Shown in pieces: positions 30,242 to 40,055 of a stretch of 40,055 nt of DNA. The DNA is from JBBDYG01 sp040901765 (GTDB lineage Bacteria; Planctomycetota; Planctomycetia; Pirellulales; Lacipirellulaceae). Under the pieces are notes generated by a model. It ran no database searches. It was not told the origin of the DNA and saw only the letters and a program-made list of their open reading frames with translations. Location of the stretch: the NCBI GenBank assembly GCA_040901765.1, contig JBBDYG010000044.1, forward strand, positions 1 through 40,055, written 5' to 3'. The position numbers were made by a program, and so were the translations under genes. Numbering within the stretch: position 1 is the stretch's first letter; every line of letters begins with the position of its first letter.

Positions 30242-32725
30242 TTAGCTGCGCAAATCCGTAGATGTACGACCGGACCGATTTACAGCGAGAAGCAACGACA
30301 CGACAAGGAGTAGCAGCGCTAGGGTCGCCGGCTCCGGCACTGCCGAAGCCTCGTTCGCGCCACTGCCGAGCGCACGTCCGAAGTTCGCTTGCCACGTGTC
30401 GTAGCCGGTCTGCGTGCCGCCGGAATCCCGCCACACGGTATAGTCAGCGGCATTGACGACGCCGTCTTGGTTGTAATCGCCGGCTAGACCAGGCGCAACG
30501 ACGGCCAGTACGCCGGTGGTGTAGAGCTGCGATGTATCCCAAGTGAGCGATTCGTCCAGCATGGGGAGATTGATCGCTTCAAATATGCCGGAGAGGGCGA
30601 CCCAGTCGAGGATGTCGAATGAGTTGCCGGCTTGGGGTGCAAACGTGCCCGTGCCCAGGTCGATCAAGTTGACATCCAAAGTGCCCCCCAGTGTCATGCT
30701 GCTGGCGACATGGACCTGATCGTATCCGCTGCCCGGTGTTGTTCCTCCGAGCTCAATCTCGAGCGTGGTCGTAGGCCCAAAACCAATGTTGTTGCCGAAG
30801 TTGACAATCGCCGGGCTGTTGCCGGGCCGCAAGTCGCCGAGAAAGAAGATGTCGCCGCCGCCGCTGCTTCCGCCGCTGCCGGTGAACGCGCCGGCGAAAA
30901 CGGCGGTGCTGTTAGTGGAACCGACCTTGATGACCTGGAGCGTGCCGTTCTGCGTCACATCGTCGTAAAAGGTGGCGGCCGCGCCGCCGGCGACGATGAT
31001 TTTTCCCGTGGCGCTATTGGTGATGTCGCCGCTCACGTCGCTCGTGCCGAAGCTGACCATCAGCGAGCCGTTGTTGGTCAACCCGTTTTGAAAGCGGAGC
31101 GTGGCGTTACGACTGGTGATCAGGCCGGTGCCGACGGTGTTCGTCAAGCCGCCGATGAACTCGAGCGAGCCGTTGATGACTTCGAGCTTGCCGTCGTTCG
31201 AGTGGCCGTTGCCACTAATGACGAGCGATTCGCCCTCGGCCACGCGGACTTCTCCGCTTGTGTAGTTAATCAGATCAGTGCTAACGGTGCCCGTCCCACG
31301 GACTAACCCAGAATTATATAGCACTGGCGTTGTAAAGGTGCGTCCGTTGACCAGCATTAGCTCTCCGTCGGCGAACAATTGTGCGTACGAAGTGGCAGTC
31401 ACGTCTCCGTCGGACACAGCGTCGAGGCGCAAGGTGGCGCGGCCGACGCCGCTGCCGCCGATGGTGAGCGAATTGACTGTGCGAGCCGCGTTCGGCCCAG
31501 ACACAGTGACCGCCGCGAGGGGATCGATGATCACGTTGTCGGCCGAATCAGGCGTGAACGGCCCGACCCAGCTTGTCCCGGAGTCCCATGCGCCGCTTGC
31601 CTCGGGCAACCAGTAGATTTCATCCGGCAAGTAAGCGACCCACGCTTCGGTCTGGCCAGAAGGATTTAAGCCGGTGCCCACGATCGTCCGCCCGTCGGCG
31701 GAGATGGCATTGGCAGTGTTCAATCTCCATTCCGCGAGCGCGCCGGCGCCGACGCTTGGCAACAGGACGTCGGCCAGGCTGCGCATCCCATTGATTTCAT
31801 CCCAGACGAACGCTTCGTCTCCCGCGGTCGAGTTCGCTCGACCAACGATGGTCGATCCGTCTGCCGACACGCCTCTGGAATCGCTGGAAAACGTTCCGCC
31901 AACCAGATCGCCCAGCGCGAGTATGCCTTCAACGCTGGTCCAACGAAACGCTTCGGGGCCGGACGCGGAACTTCCCTGTCCGACGATGACCGTGCCATCA
32001 GCCGAGACCGCATTAGCAACGCTGGAGAACACGCCGCCAGCGAGATCTCCCAAACCGACCGTGCCGTCGACGCTGGTCCAGCGAAATGCCTCCTGTCCGG
32101 ATGTGGAGGAGCCGAATCCAACGATGACCAATCCATCGGATGAAATGCCCTTCGCCTCGCTCGCAGGCCCTCCACCGGGCAGGTCCATGATTGGAACCAT
32201 CCCCGCGCCGCTCGTCCATCGAAACGCTTCATGCATTTCTGTGTTTGCGCTGTGCGAGTATCCAACGATCACGGATCCGTCACCCGAGACGCCGCTGGCC
32301 TGGCTGGCTGCATAATTGCCGACCGGAAGGCCAAGACCCACCATGCCGTTGTTGCCCGTCCAGCGAAATGCCTCCCTCCAACTAAACGTACTTGGGGACA
32401 TACCCTTGCCGACGACAACCGATCCATTCGCGGAGATCCCGTAGGCCTGGCTGTCGAATGCCACGCCGGGCAAATCACCGATACCGGCCATTCCGCCGCC
32501 GCTCGTCCATCGAAAGGCCTCCGGCCCCGATGCGGAAACGGCGTCTCCGGCGATCACCGAACCGTCCGCGGAGACGGCGTTGGCAGCGCTGGAGAACGTC
32601 CCGCCGGTCAGATCGCCAAGACCTTGAAACTTGGCCGCTCCCGCCGGCTCGGTGAACTCCAAGATCAGCAGCAATATCGCGCCGGCCAGGCCGGCTCTCA
32701 GTCGATCAATCGTAAGTGAGTGCAT
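30242..32725 (-). CDS. HAF-repeat exported protein with dockerin-like and PEP-CTERM modules
   Basis: 827 residues. The ATG at 32725 shares one base with the stop of the upstream gene (TGATG), indicating translational coupling. Signal peptide around LRAGLAGAILLLILEFT. Residues about 30-400 hold roughly seven HAF repeats of the form LGDLxGGxFSSxANAVSADG, VIVGxxxSASGPEAFRWTS, predicted to form a beta-propeller. Next comes beta-helical, autotransporter-like sequence (SGPNAARTVNSLTIGG), then the dockerin-like stretch GDYNQDGVVNAADYTVWRD with a calcium-loop pattern, and finally VPEPATLALLLLVVSLLL as the PEP-CTERM signal. Probable role: exosortase-processed surface or matrix protein. Binding partner unknown. 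Confidence 0.85.
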   Translation of the reverse strand: MHSLTIDRLRAGLAGAILLLILEFTEPAGAAKFQGLGDLTGGTFSSAANAVSADGSVIAGDAVSASGPEAFRWTSGGGMAGIGDLPGVAFDSQAYGISANGSVVVGKGMSPSTFSWREAFRWTGNNGMVGLGLPVGNYAASQASGVSGDGSVIVGYSHSANTEMHEAFRWTSGAGMVPIMDLPGGGPASEAKGISSDGLVIVGFGSSTSGQEAFRWTSVDGTVGLGDLAGGVFSSVANAVSADGTVIVGQGSSASGPEAFRWTSVEGILALGDLVGGTFSSDSRGVSADGSTIVGRANSTAGDEAFVWDEINGMRSLADVLLPSVGAGALAEWRLNTANAISADGRTIVGTGLNPSGQTEAWVAYLPDEIYWLPEASGAWDSGTSWVGPFTPDSADNVIIDPLAAVTVSGPNAARTVNSLTIGGSGVGRATLRLDAVSDGDVTATSYAQLFADGELMLVNGRTFTTPVLYNSGLVRGTGTVSTDLINYTSGEVRVAEGESLVISGNGHSNDGKLEVINGSLEFIGGLTNTVGTGLITSRNATLRFQNGLTNNGSLMVSFGTSDVSGDITNSATGKIIVAGGAAATFYDDVTQNGTLQVIKVGSTNSTAVFAGAFTGSGGSSGGGDIFFLGDLRPGNSPAIVNFGNNIGFGPTTTLEIELGGTTPGSGYDQVHVASSMTLGGTLDVNLIDLGTGTFAPQAGNSFDILDWVALSGIFEAINLPMLDESLTWDTSQLYTTGVLAVVAPGLAGDYNQDGVVNAADYTVWRDSGGTQTGYDTWQANFGRALGSGANEASAVPEPATLALLLLVVSLLLAVNRSGRTSTDLRS

Positions 32726-35700
32726 CAGGTTGTCTTCCGGTTGTGAGGAACAGAAATAAAAGTCGCGAACATGGCACCGAGGGCCAGCAGCACCAGCGAC
32801 GCAGGCTCGGGGACGGCAGCGGCTTCGTTCGCACTGCTGCCCAGCGTCGCGCCGAAATTCGCTTGCCAAGTGTCGTATTCGGTGGGCGTGCCGCCGGTGT
32901 CGCGCCAGACGGTGTAGTCGGCGGCATCGACGATGCCGTTTTGGTTGTAATCGCCGGTAGGAAAAAGCGCTTCGATGACGTGCAGCGTCACTTGATTGGT
33001 GCCATAAACCAGGTCCAGTGTATGGCCGTTGAAGTGGGGCGCGTTCACTGCCGAGAACGTGCCGGTAATGCTTCCGATGGCGCCTTCGAATAGCTCGAAG
33101 ATCTGCCCGGGCGCGGGGTCAAAGCCATCGAGAATCGAAAGATCAAGCAGCCCGGCTAACGTCACATTGCCGTTGTTCGTCAGAACAATGCGATCGCGGG
33201 TGGCGCCAAGCTCGTACTCGAGCGTCGAGCCGCTCATGAGATTCAGCCCGCCAACGGTGATCGTGCCTGGCGATTCACCTGGTGAGAAAATGCCGCCCTG
33301 TTCGACAATGACGTTGCCCATCGAGCCGATCCCCCTGAGAATGCCCCCCTCCTTGACGAGGGCACCGGCGGCGATCGTGCCGTGGATGGCGAGCGTGCCC
33401 TCATCGACGGTCGTGAGACCGGTATAGGTGTTCGCTCCGCTTAGAGTCAGCGTTCCGGTCCCGACTTTGGTGAGCTTTCCACCGATTCCGGCACTGTGGC
33501 CGCCACTGTCGGTGATATTCCCGCTGACGGTGGTGCTGGTGTTGAGATTCCCGACCGTGACCAGCGATGCGCCGAGGGAAAACCTGCCCGCGCCCTCGAT
33601 TGATCCGACGACCCCGAGGAAGGCGGGGTGGCTGAAGTCCGCCGAAGCGCCGGCATTCACTACGATGCGCGGGGAATCGCCGGGGTTGCCAGAAGCAAGA
33701 AAAATACGCCCTCCGTTGACGGGGGTCGCGCCCCCGTTGGCGATGAGGGTGGCGGCGCCGGCGCGGCCGCCGTTATGGAATTGGATCAAGCCGCCAGGGG
33801 CGCCTGCGACGGTTGAGGCCTCGGCGGTGATGGTGGCGTTGCCCGCGGTGCTAAAGGAATCGAAGATAACGTGGCCGGGCACCGTGCCGCCGATATTACC
33901 AGGCCTGGCGCTGCCCAGGGCGACGATGGATGCATTGCCCGCCGTCGAATTGCCGGAGAAGATTACCCGACCGCCGTCGCCGCGAATGGTGATGGTCGAG
34001 TTGGCGGCAGTGGAGTTTTGATAAAACTGCGCGTCGTTAAATTGGTTGACCGGCGTGAGTGTCAAAAGGCCAATGTCGATGCTCGCGGCACCGGCACTGG
34101 AATCGTCCCAGAATTGCACGCGGGAGTTTTCCCTCCCCCGCAGGACGATGTTGGCCTGCCCGGCGGTTGAGGTATCGTTGAAAATCACGTAGCCGCCCCG
34201 GGCTTCGTTGGTGATTGTTGCCTGCCCGGCGGTCGAGGAGTTGTTGAAGAGGAACTGTCCGGCAGTGGCTTGGGGGCCATCTTGGTTGATGAGCGTGGCG
34301 CTCCCGGCGTTGGAAGAGTTGTGGAAGGTGGTGATGCCCGCCACCGGAACCCCCGGGATTCCCGTCCCCGGCCGGTTGATGATCGTGGCGCTCGCCGCCG
34401 TGGAGTTGCCGTAGAAGTCGGTCGTAGTAGCCCCGTAGTTGGATGGCAGGTTCGCGATGTTCGCATTGCCGGCCGAAGCGGAGTCGTTAAATATCGTTTT
34501 TCCTGCGAAGTTATAGACTCCGGTCGGGCCGGCGTTCGTAATGGTGGCGAACCCCGCCGTCGACGCGCCGTCGAATCTGGTCTGACCGCCGTATCCAAAA
34601 AGCCCCGTGGCGCCGTTGTTGGTGAAAGTGCCGAATCCGGCCGTGGCATTGTCGGTGAATTGCGTCACCCCTCCGAGGGTGTAGGTATCGGCGTTTCCAA
34701 GATTCGTGAAAACTTCGTTGTCCGCCGTCGTGTCATTGCCATAGGTTACCTTGCCATACGGGCCAACAGTGACTTGGCCATCGACGTCCAGGCTCCCCCC
34801 CGACTCGACGGTGACTTGGCTGCCGTTCTCGATGGTGCCGTGAACATTAAGGATGCCGGTGACCGTCATCTGGCCGCCGTTTTGGATGGTGAGTCTCCCA
34901 TAACCGAAGCCGGTGGGCGTCGGCGGACCCACCTCGATGCTCCCGTTGACATTCCAGTTCGCGTTATTGACGGCGGCGGACATTTGGCCGACGTTGGCGC
35001 CTAGCTCGACGGGCCCGGTGGTCAGCAAGCCCCGGTCGACGACGTTGAGCGATCCGTGACGGGCATCGAGCGCGCCGCCAATCGTCCACGACGAGCCGGC
35101 GCCGCTGATATTGACATTGCCGATACCGCCGCCGCCAAGGAAGTCGGTGCCGATTCGTCCGGTGGCACTGGTAAAACGCACCCCATCGTTGATTGCGAGC
35201 GTGGAGACGGTATCCACCGCCCCGATGGCCAATTGCTCGGCGATGTTCCATGCGAAGATCGAACTTGGCTCGAACGGCACAGCCGGAGTGGAGTCGAGTG
35301 TGGCGTGCCCGATCGAGACGCTGCCGTTGAAGCTAGCCGACGACGCCGTCGAGGAAGTAAAGCTATTGAACCGAACCAGCGAACCGGCCGTTGTAGTGAG
35401 CGCGCCGGGGTCGCTGCTGCTGATGCTGTCGGCCGCGATCGTTCCTCCGGCACCGACGGAAATTGAACCGCCGTCAAACGCCAATGCGCCATCGACCGTG
35501 AGTCGATGGTGCTGGACAACGAGGCTGCTGCCGCTGGCGACGAGCAGATTTCGAGCCTGCTGATCGGCGTTAAGCGTGACCGCCCCGCCGTGGCGGATGT
35601 ACGCGTCCTGGGTAATGTCCGGCACGTTGGCGCCGATCCACTTGCTTGCATCGTTCCAAAAACCGCTGGAAATGCTGCCCACGCGCTGGAGGCGCACGCT

Positions 35701-36561
35701 GGTGATGCCCTGGTCCTCGGCGATGACGAGCACATCCGTCGCGGTGGGAAACCGGCGCACGCCCGCGGCTCCGCAAGACTCGCACATCAGAAACGGCACG
35801 ACACCATGGCCGGCCAGATGTCCACCACCTTCGTCTTCCTGCACCAACACGTCGACAAGCCCGCCGACATGGTGCGGATAAATGTTGAACTCACCGGGTT
35901 CCCCTAGGATGTCTGCGCCGATTCCGAGAACGTGGCCGATCTCGTGAACGACGGTGCTCAACAGATCGTACCCGTTGCTCGCGTTAACTCCCGCAACTCC
36001 CGAGTCACTATCGGTTGCAATTGCACTATTAGGATAAATGGCCAATCCAGTGCCCCGGAAACCTACCTCCAAGGCGCCCGGAGGCGCGGTCCCCGGGAAG
36101 TAGGACTGATTGGCTAGCGAAAGGTCACCAAAGAGCGTCTGACCGTTCGTGACGTCAAACTCGTCGTCGTTCTCCGGCGTGGGATCGGCAAACCAGTTGT
36201 AGTTGGGATTGATCTCGATGAAGGTGTCAAACGCACTGTCGGTGGTCAGACCCAAGCCGTCGATGTCGTCGTCCCAGTGGAAGTCGAATGTGTACTCTTC
36301 GTTACCCAGCAACAGGCTTTCCCAGATTTGCTTGGCCCGTTGAAAATGCGCTTTCAGGATCACGCCGCTTGGATCCCAACTGGGGTTCTCATCGTGCGGC
36401 GGCTCATCGCCCTCATCGGTGTACTCGATGTTGATCGTGATCGCGTGGGCCGTCCCATTTAGCAGCACCCCCGCCGTCAGGCAAACAGCCACCCGACCAC
36501 AACACTTCGCAAACGCCGCAAAAAGTTGCGCAGCACGGTCGCCCAACGAAAAAAAACGCAT
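32725..36561 (-). CDS. HExxH metalloprotease-like giant protein with repeats, dockerin-like and PEP-CTERM modules
   Basis: 1278 residues; AAGGAGA precedes the ATG at 36561. Signal peptide ends near GTAHA. Residues about 42-290 form a zinc-metalloprotease-like domain: VVHEIGHVLGIGAD (His206, Glu207, His210) and a later FLMCESCG that may be the Met-turn; the third zinc ligand is not obvious (Asp217 is one residue off the metzincin spacing). A long beta-helical region follows, in which about twelve units of the type F.NSSTAGQATITN recur (residues about 620-1000), then an autotransporter strand repeat (GTGTLTLSGANTYTGLTTVD), the dockerin-like GDYNQNGIVDAADYTVWRD, and VPEPASLVLLALGAMF. Expected at the cell surface. 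The fusion of a protease to this adhesin-like repeat is notable. Confidence 0.85.
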   Translation of the reverse strand: MRFFSLGDRAAQLFAAFAKCCGRVAVCLTAGVLLNGTAHAITINIEYTDEGDEPPHDENPSWDPSGVILKAHFQRAKQIWESLLLGNEEYTFDFHWDDDIDGLGLTTDSAFDTFIEINPNYNWFADPTPENDDEFDVTNGQTLFGDLSLANQSYFPGTAPPGALEVGFRGTGLAIYPNSAIATDSDSGVAGVNASNGYDLLSTVVHEIGHVLGIGADILGEPGEFNIYPHHVGGLVDVLVQEDEGGGHLAGHGVVPFLMCESCGAAGVRRFPTATDVLVIAEDQGITSVRLQRVGSISSGFWNDASKWIGANVPDITQDAYIRHGGAVTLNADQQARNLLVASGSSLVVQHHRLTVDGALAFDGGSISVGAGGTIAADSISSSDPGALTTTAGSLVRFNSFTSSTASSASFNGSVSIGHATLDSTPAVPFEPSSIFAWNIAEQLAIGAVDTVSTLAINDGVRFTSATGRIGTDFLGGGGIGNVNISGAGSSWTIGGALDARHGSLNVVDRGLLTTGPVELGANVGQMSAAVNNANWNVNGSIEVGPPTPTGFGYGRLTIQNGGQMTVTGILNVHGTIENGSQVTVESGGSLDVDGQVTVGPYGKVTYGNDTTADNEVFTNLGNADTYTLGGVTQFTDNATAGFGTFTNNGATGLFGYGGQTRFDGASTAGFATITNAGPTGVYNFAGKTIFNDSASAGNANIANLPSNYGATTTDFYGNSTAASATIINRPGTGIPGVPVAGITTFHNSSNAGSATLINQDGPQATAGQFLFNNSSTAGQATITNEARGGYVIFNDTSTAGQANIVLRGRENSRVQFWDDSSAGAASIDIGLLTLTPVNQFNDAQFYQNSTAANSTITIRGDGGRVIFSGNSTAGNASIVALGSARPGNIGGTVPGHVIFDSFSTAGNATITAEASTVAGAPGGLIQFHNGGRAGAATLIANGGATPVNGGRIFLASGNPGDSPRIVVNAGASADFSHPAFLGVVGSIEGAGRFSLGASLVTVGNLNTSTTVSGNITDSGGHSAGIGGKLTKVGTGTLTLSGANTYTGLTTVDEGTLAIHGTIAAGALVKEGGILRGIGSMGNVIVEQGGIFSPGESPGTITVGGLNLMSGSTLEYELGATRDRIVLTNNGNVTLAGLLDLSILDGFDPAPGQIFELFEGAIGSITGTFSAVNAPHFNGHTLDLVYGTNQVTLHVIEALFPTGDYNQNGIVDAADYTVWRDTGGTPTEYDTWQANFGATLGSSANEAAAVPEPASLVLLALGAMFATFISVPHNRKTT

Positions 36562-36610
36562 GACAAATCTCCTTCTTAGGTTCAGCAGTGAACCGACAGT
36601 TTTGACTTGG

Positions 36611-39139
<2,529 letters not shown>

Positions 39140-39231
39140 TACGGGCCGTCCTTTCGCTTGCATTCCAGACCTGCGATATAATTAAAAAGTCATCGCCCCC
39201 GGCGCGCAGTTTGAGCCCCGAGGAGATGCTA

Positions 39232-39276
39232 GGCCGGTGAGGAACTTGCTTGGCGGTAAGCCTCACCGGCCGCTTT
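39232..39276 (+). terminator. Strong hairpin with T-run, orientation unclear
   Basis: GGCCGGTGAGG (39232-39242) pairs perfectly with CCTCACCGGCC (39261-39271), followed on the + strand by GCTTTT. Both neighbouring genes run leftward, and the leftward transcript has no T-run after the hairpin. It directly follows the stop of the TPR gene, so it may still end that transcript, or it may block + strand transcription. Confidence 0.6.
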
Positions 39277-40055
39277 TCACTCTTCCATAGGATGGGCGTT
39301 GTTGCTGTCTCGCTTCGTGTCGGCCAAGAGTAGTTCCGCCTCTTGCCGCAGAAGTTGTAGCGGCAAAAGACTATGCCAACTCTCGGGACGGCCTTGTTGG
39401 GCCAGTAACCCCGGGTTGTCGATGGCCTGCACCGCCAGATTCAGCCATTGCCGCGCCGCATCCGGTTGCCCCAGTCGTTGGTGAATCATGGCGAGGAACA
39501 GTTGACCGTAAGTGGCAACGCGCGGGTCGCTCGATCCGCTGAGCGTGGCCTCGATGGCTCCCTCGAATTGCTTCCTGGCCTCGTCGAATCGTCCGGCGCG
39601 ATACAAGGCTGCCCCGAGCGTCCCCAAATACTGTGGCTCCAGTGAATTGCCTTCGCCGGCGCGCTCGACCATGGCCACCACTTTGTTGGGATCGCCAAGA
39701 GCATCGGGCCCCAGCACACAAGCCCACACGGCCATATATGGCGAAGTGGACTCCGTCGACTGTGCCGCTCGCTTGACGAGCGCACTGCATGCTTCGCGGT
39801 ACCCGGCCTCGTCGTTTCGCGCCAAGCGGACCAAGGCGAGGTAATATAAATAACGCGTCTGGTCCGGATCCGATTCCCGTACCGCCGCCTTCGTGAACGC
39901 CGCGTCGGCCTGCTCCCAATCGCGTAGTGCCGCGAAAAAGCTTCCGCGATAGTGCCAGCCTTCCCACCCCTGTGGTTTCGAAGTGTCGAGGTCGATCGTA
40001 GCCCGCAGTGCGTCGAGTGCCGTTTGATCGCCTTGGGCTCTCAAGGTTTGCGCCA
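39277..40055 (-). CDS. TPR-type protein, C-terminal part (truncated by window edge)
   Basis: The last roughly 259 residues of a leftward gene; the frame is open to the edge of the window, so the start is not visible. The sequence is tetratricopeptide-like helical repeat: WHYRGSFFAALRDWEQADAA, YLGTLGAALYRAGRFDEARK, YGQLFLAMIHQRLGQPDAAR, WLNLAVQAIDNPG, ending with LLPLQLLRQEAELLL. This ending is characteristic of large planctomycete proteins that join a Ser/Thr kinase or WD40 domain to C-terminal TPRs, so the missing part could be a kinase; that is inference. Stop codon at 39277. Confidence 0.75.
   Translation of the reverse strand, partial: AQTLRAQGDQTALDALRATIDLDTSKPQGWEGWHYRGSFFAALRDWEQADAAFTKAAVRESDPDQTRYLYYLALVRLARNDEAGYREACSALVKRAAQSTESTSPYMAVWACVLGPDALGDPNKVVAMVERAGEGNSLEPQYLGTLGAALYRAGRFDEARKQFEGAIEATLSGSSDPRVATYGQLFLAMIHQRLGQPDAARQWLNLAVQAIDNPGLLAQQGRPESWHSLLPLQLLRQEAELLLADTKRDSNNAHPMEE

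Overview
The window looks like a chromosomal segment of a Planctomycetota bacterium, most likely from the Pirellulales. The evidence is the gene families present: DUF1501 and DUF1549/DUF1553 proteins, a Tat-exported Gfo/Idh/MocA oxidoreductase, a PQQ-propeller protein, a transmembrane Ser/Thr kinase, dockerin-like plus PEP-CTERM giant proteins, and an exosortase with an EpsI-like partner. The DNA is GC-rich, and many gaps hold short palindromic dispersed repeats. No database search was possible, so family names rest on recognised motifs.

Layout. 0.25-5.2 kb: an SH3-domain secreted protein diverges from a membrane Ser/Thr kinase; then a 30-bp inverted repeat and hemL. 5.2-7.05 kb: an AT-richer patch with a near-consensus promoter, four intrinsic terminators, a possible small RNA and three or four unrecognised small genes, one apparently frameshifted. 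7.06-14.6 kb: an exosortase/exopolysaccharide locus. EpsI-like, proline-rich secreted and Wza-like outer-membrane export genes run leftward; exosortase and a Wzc-like co-polymerase run rightward. 14.7-23.3 kb: a Gfo/Idh/MocA oxidoreductase, a PQQ propeller, a PHP phosphoesterase-like protein, a small antitoxin-like protein, a discoidin-like PEP-CTERM protein, and the DUF1501 and DUF1549/1553 pair.

23.3-24.15 kb is almost pure repeat. It includes two ungapped 113-bp modules 176 bp apart in which one 5-mer and its complement change together at four sites each. 24.16-25.95 kb: a beta-strand-repeat PEP-CTERM gene whose 3' end abuts a decapitated PIN toxin gene with its intact antitoxin. 26.1-28.8 kb: housekeeping genes (rpsI, rplM), a STAS protein, a J-domain/LRR protein and DUF2237. 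28.9-39.2 kb: a leftward run of three giant exported proteins (beta-repeat; HExxH protease plus repeats; HAF repeats), each ending in dockerin-like plus PEP-CTERM modules, followed by a double-PDZ protein. The right edge holds the C-terminal part of a TPR protein.

How it fits together. The exosortase (Cys216/Arg261/His283) and EpsI partner would process the PEP-CTERM tails of the five exported proteins encoded here, and the Wza/Wzc pair would export the polysaccharide that usually accompanies such systems. No glycosyltransferases are in the window, so polymer synthesis must be encoded elsewhere. The strongest candidates for something undescribed are the covarying repeat modules at 23.6-23.9 kb, in-frame repeat insertions inside two exported-protein genes, the promoter-RNA-terminator unit at 5.3 kb, and the beheaded toxin-antitoxin pair.
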